Origin: Pseudobutyrivibrio ruminis DSM 9787
GTDB lineage: Bacteria; Bacillota; Clostridia; Lachnospirales; Lachnospiraceae
Direction: 5' to 3'
Length of the DNA: 64,000 nt
Assembly (NCBI RefSeq): GCF_900218035.1
Contig: NZ_OBMR01000012.1
Span: 49,869-113,868 of the forward strand
Shown piece after piece: positions 61,855 through 64,000 of the stretch (position 1 is its first letter; each line of letters opens with the position of its first letter). The notes beneath the pieces were generated by a model, which was not told the origin of the DNA, searched no databases, and worked only from the letters and a program-made list of their open reading frames with translations. Both the position numbers and the translations under genes were made by a program.

Positions 61855-63075
61855 CTAAATAAACATATTGCCATACCATTTCAAGGCTTCTACGTATGCA
61901 TCGTACACATCATGCATCTCAATATCATGAAGAACCATTAATCTGGAAACTTCCTGCCAATCACCAGCTTCATAGCTGAGTAAGAATTCAAGCTGAGGTG
62001 AAAAGATGCCATCATCTTCTACTAAGGCCTTCTTTATCTCATTACTAACACCTACTTGCTCTAATGCCTTTTCCATAGGCATATCCAGTATTAAATTAAG
62101 TAGAGAAAACAGTCCCATTAGGAAAAGCTCATCTTTTCTCATAGCGTAATCGAAAACAGGTGCCAAATTCTCAGCAAATCTTGCTCTAACTAATGAGAGT
62201 CGTGTAATCTCATTTGGCTTACCAGCTGCTAAACCATTAAATAATGTAGTATTTAGCCAACGTCTAATCTCACGTTGACCTAAAAGTGCTGTAGCTTGAG
62301 CAATGGATCTAATATTAGAATTTACTGTAAGCTTATTAGCAATTTTCAATAACTCAATAGAAAGAGCTGGATCTTGTCCAATAACATTCGATACATCGCT
62401 AAGATTAAAATCTGGCTGATTAATAACTGTCATCAACTTCATGTAATTAATCTTAATAGGTGAAACCTCTGTATCTTGTTCATTAATTGGAACTCTAAAG
62501 AAAGTACCTTCGAAAATTTTGAATAGACCAGATTCTTTAGCTGCATCAAATTCTTCCTTACTATGAAGATTCTCTGCGCAAAAGTCCATATCAGGAATAA
62601 CTTTTCTAAACTCCTTAGCCTGAGCAACAACATCTCCCGCTTCGCTATTAATAAGGAATAAATCAAAATCGTTAAGCATAAACTTAAAGTCATCAATGTT
62701 AGCAAGAGGCAAATCCTTCATAGCCAACTTGAAACCTTTACTTTTCAAATCAAGTAAACGTTTATTATATGATTCTTCTGGCTTAATAGTCTGATCAACC
62801 AGTAAAACTATTCTTCCATCAAAGCCAGTCAGCTGTTGTTCAATATTAGAAAATAATGAAATATTATTAATAGGAATAATTATGCTGCAGTTAGCAACAA
62901 GATCATCCTCCGAAACACTATCAAAAACTTCAATTCCTACGATAGCACCAGCACCATCATATTTTCCTGCGCCTAGTAAATGGGGATGTTGATATAAGTT
63001 CTCCTTCTGCGCATATAAGCAATATGATGCAACTGACATATCTTCGTAAAACAGTGGTACCAATGTAGCAAGCAT
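61855..63075 (-). CDS. EAL-HDOD (YuxH-like) signalling protein with degenerate EAL
   Basis: 406 aa. N-terminal part folds like EAL by pattern (GIEVFDSV at the EAL position, DFDLFLINSEAG, DMDFCAENLHSKEEF, FKIFEGTFFRVPI) but the catalytic EAL Glu and DDFG pair are missing, so c-di-GMP hydrolysis is unlikely. C-terminal HDOD (~210-400): DPALSIELLKIANKLTVNSNIRSIAQATALLGQREIRRWL. YuxH-type proteins are regulators of motility or stress. AAAGGAGAAGGG precedes the ATG. Own promoter at 63154-63182. Confidence 0.9.
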   Translation of the reverse strand: MLATLVPLFYEDMSVASYCLYAQKENLYQHPHLLGAGKYDGAGAIVGIEVFDSVSEDDLVANCSIIIPINNISLFSNIEQQLTGFDGRIVLLVDQTIKPEESYNKRLLDLKSKGFKLAMKDLPLANIDDFKFMLNDFDLFLINSEAGDVVAQAKEFRKVIPDMDFCAENLHSKEEFDAAKESGLFKIFEGTFFRVPINEQDTEVSPIKINYMKLMTVINQPDFNLSDVSNVIGQDPALSIELLKIANKLTVNSNIRSIAQATALLGQREIRRWLNTTLFNGLAAGKPNEITRLSLVRARFAENLAPVFDYAMRKDELFLMGLFSLLNLILDMPMEKALEQVGVSNEIKKALVEDDGIFSPQLEFLLSYEAGDWQEVSRLMVLHDIEMHDVYDAYVEALKWYGNMFI

Positions 63076-63153
63076 AATCCCTTCTCCTTTGCACGTAATA
63101 TAGTAAAACCCCTTAAGAAAATTATAAATTGAATTTTCTGACTATTTTAGTTT

Positions 63154-63182
63154 ATTATATCATTTTGTTTTTACACATTCAA
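63154..63182 (-). promoter_or_regulatory. Sigma-A promoter of the EAL-HDOD gene
   Basis: Minus strand: TTGAAT (63177-63182), 17 bp, TATAAT (63154-63159). Perfect -10; about 80 bp upstream of the start. Confidence 0.75.
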
Positions 63183-63221
63183 TTAATTAAGTAGTGTATT
63201 TATCACTGTTTTATATACGAA

Positions 63222-63254
63222 AAAAGCCTTGGAAGATATACTTCCAAGGCTTTT
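63222..63254 (-). terminator. Terminator after tRNA-Trp
   Basis: AAAAGCCTTGGAAG / CTTCCAAGGCTTTT, a 14-bp stem with an ATATA loop, 6 bp past the tRNA; minus-strand T tract. Confidence 0.88.
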
Positions 63255-63259
63255 AGTAA

Positions 63260-63330
63260 CAGGGGATGAGAGAATCGAACTCCCACCAAAGGTTTTGGAG
63301 ACCCCTATCATACCATTTGACCAATCCCCT
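63260..63330 (-). tRNA. tRNA-Trp (CCA)
   Basis: 71 nt: acceptor AGGGGAT/ATCCCCT, anticodon loop CTCCAAA (CCA), T-loop TTCGATT, discriminator G, no encoded CCA. Its own promoter-like sequence lies upstream at 63388-63416. Confidence 0.95.
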
Positions 63331-63376
63331 AAATCGTAAGCGAAAAACCCAAAATTGATTTGAGTCCCTCACCCAC

Positions 63377-63410
63377 GCGACTAGTAAATATTAACACAAT
63401 ATCTAGTCGC
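63377..63410. repeat. Dyad overlapping the tRNA-Trp promoter
   Basis: GCGACTAG (63377-63384) and CTAGTCGC (63403-63410) are perfect inverted repeats with inner AATATT-like pairing. The dyad spans the promoter spacer and the bases just past the -10, a position suited to an operator. Confidence 0.65.
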
Positions 63411-63416
63411 TTTCAA
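63388..63416 (-). promoter_or_regulatory. Candidate promoter of tRNA-Trp
   Basis: Minus strand: TTGAAA (63411-63416), 17 bp, TAATAT (63388-63393). Together with the terminators on both sides it suggests tRNA-Trp is transcribed separately from tRNA-Ala. Confidence 0.6.
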
Positions 63417-63464
63417 TAGAAAAATCACAAAATTTTCACATTTTTTTCTATCTTGGGCAAACAA

Positions 63465-63491
63465 AAAGTTCTTGCATTTAGCAAGAACTTT
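63465..63491 (-). terminator. Terminator after tRNA-Ala
   Basis: AAAGTTCTTGC / GCAAGAACTTT, an 11-bp stem with an ATTTA loop, 2 bp past the tRNA; minus-strand TTTTTGTTT. Confidence 0.87.
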
Positions 63492-63493
63492 AG

Positions 63494-63566
63494 TGGAGAC
63501 GGAGAGATTCGAACTCTTGACCCCCTGCTTGCAAGGCAGGTGCTCTCCCAACTGAGCTACGCCCCC
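63494..63566 (-). tRNA. tRNA-Ala (TGC)
   Basis: 73 nt: acceptor GGGGGCG/CGTCTCC with two G-U pairs, anticodon stem CTGCC/GCAGG region with TGC, T-loop TTCGAAT, discriminator A, no encoded CCA. It lies ~100 bp past the 23S rRNA 3' end. Confidence 0.96.
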
Positions 63567-63590
63567 AAATAGTGGTTTCTCTACGAAAAA

Positions 63591-63608
63591 AGCAAGCCCT
63601 TGCTTGCT
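63591..63608 (-). terminator. Terminator after 23S rRNA
   Basis: On the minus strand AGCAAGC-AAGG-GCTTGCT (7-bp stem) followed by TTTTTT. It ends the rRNA transcript before tRNA-Ala, or acts as a processing hairpin. Confidence 0.7.
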
Positions 63609-63669
63609 ACTTCTCTTATAGCAACCTCAAAACTTCACACAGTATTCCGATACTACATATCTTCTTTTT

Positions 63670-64000
<331 letters not shown>

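Noticed and set aside
63567..63660. 5S rRNA between tRNA-Ala and 23S
   Set aside because: About 95 bp only, no 5S consensus; contains a terminator hairpin.

Overview
The window looks like chromosome of a motile, low-GC, anaerobic Firmicute of the Lachnospiraceae, probably close to Butyrivibrio/Pseudobutyrivibrio. Grounds: AT-rich sequence with strong GGAGG-type ribosome sites, Clostridia-style PurL, a short B12-dependent MetH, a FolD/FchA pair, a flagellin behind a sigma-28 promoter, several c-di-GMP proteins, and a 23S rRNA 3' end. The species is inference; the gene calls rest on motifs read from the sequence. No prophage, IS element or CRISPR array was seen.

Layout. 1-2016 (+): end of a FecCD/FecE-type siderophore or cobalamin ABC importer. 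2015-2708: a roughly 690-nt intergenic inverted repeat that can fold into one giant hairpin with perfect helices of 21, 17 and 43 bp, clean internal loops and a small structured apex. 2777-6344: thioesterase, a 55-aa protein, exonuclease III, and a very large flagellin. 6505-11168 (-): MacB-type transporter operon with two different adaptors. 11290-16188 (-): HD hydrolase, zinc-ribbon membrane protein, PilZ protein, FolD plus cyclodeaminase-like FchA, a 57-aa protein and a PfkB kinase. 16323-17261 (+): divergent G3E-type NTPase. 17258-20843 (-): two tandem pairs of aconitase/isopropylmalate-isomerase-type subunits separated by a long hairpin. 21511-26197 (-): EAL phosphodiesterase, alanine racemase and an amino-acid importer whose binding protein appears circularly permuted and fused to the permease. 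26369-32436: a second MacB-type system divergent from a two-component system. 32417-34709 (-): two lipoproteins and an sce7726-like nuclease-fold protein. 34862-35025: tRNA-Met and tRNA-Val, with inverted and direct copies of the tRNA-Met 3' end alongside. 35696-39829 (-): MetH, MnmA and an HD hydrolase. 40008-41869 (+): a diguanylate cyclase and a small protein. 41918-50227 (-): chemoreceptor, ECF sigma/DUF4179 pair, methionine sulfoxide reductase, YczE-like membrane protein, a MerR-regulated four-gene operon behind a 19-bp-spacer promoter, and a flavodoxin. 50375-58686 (-): carB, carA and purL. 58839-63075 (-): nuclease-helicase fusion, HPr-like protein lacking the phosphorylatable His, and an EAL-HDOD protein. 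63260-64000 (-): tRNA-Trp, tRNA-Ala and the 3' end of a 23S rRNA with no 5S gene downstream.

How the genes fit together. Several genes concern motility and c-di-GMP: flagellin, chemoreceptor, PilZ, EAL, GGDEF and EAL-HDOD. Others serve one-carbon and methionine metabolism (FolD, FchA, MetH, free-Met-sulfoxide reductase) and nucleotide synthesis (CarAB, PurL). Two MacB-like systems, one beside a two-component system, suggest export or defence against membrane-active compounds.

The most unusual items are the giant hairpin at 2015-2708, the permuted importer protein, the FolD lacking cyclohydrolase residues beside FchA, the self-contained MerR operon, and the tRNA-Met 3'-end duplications.
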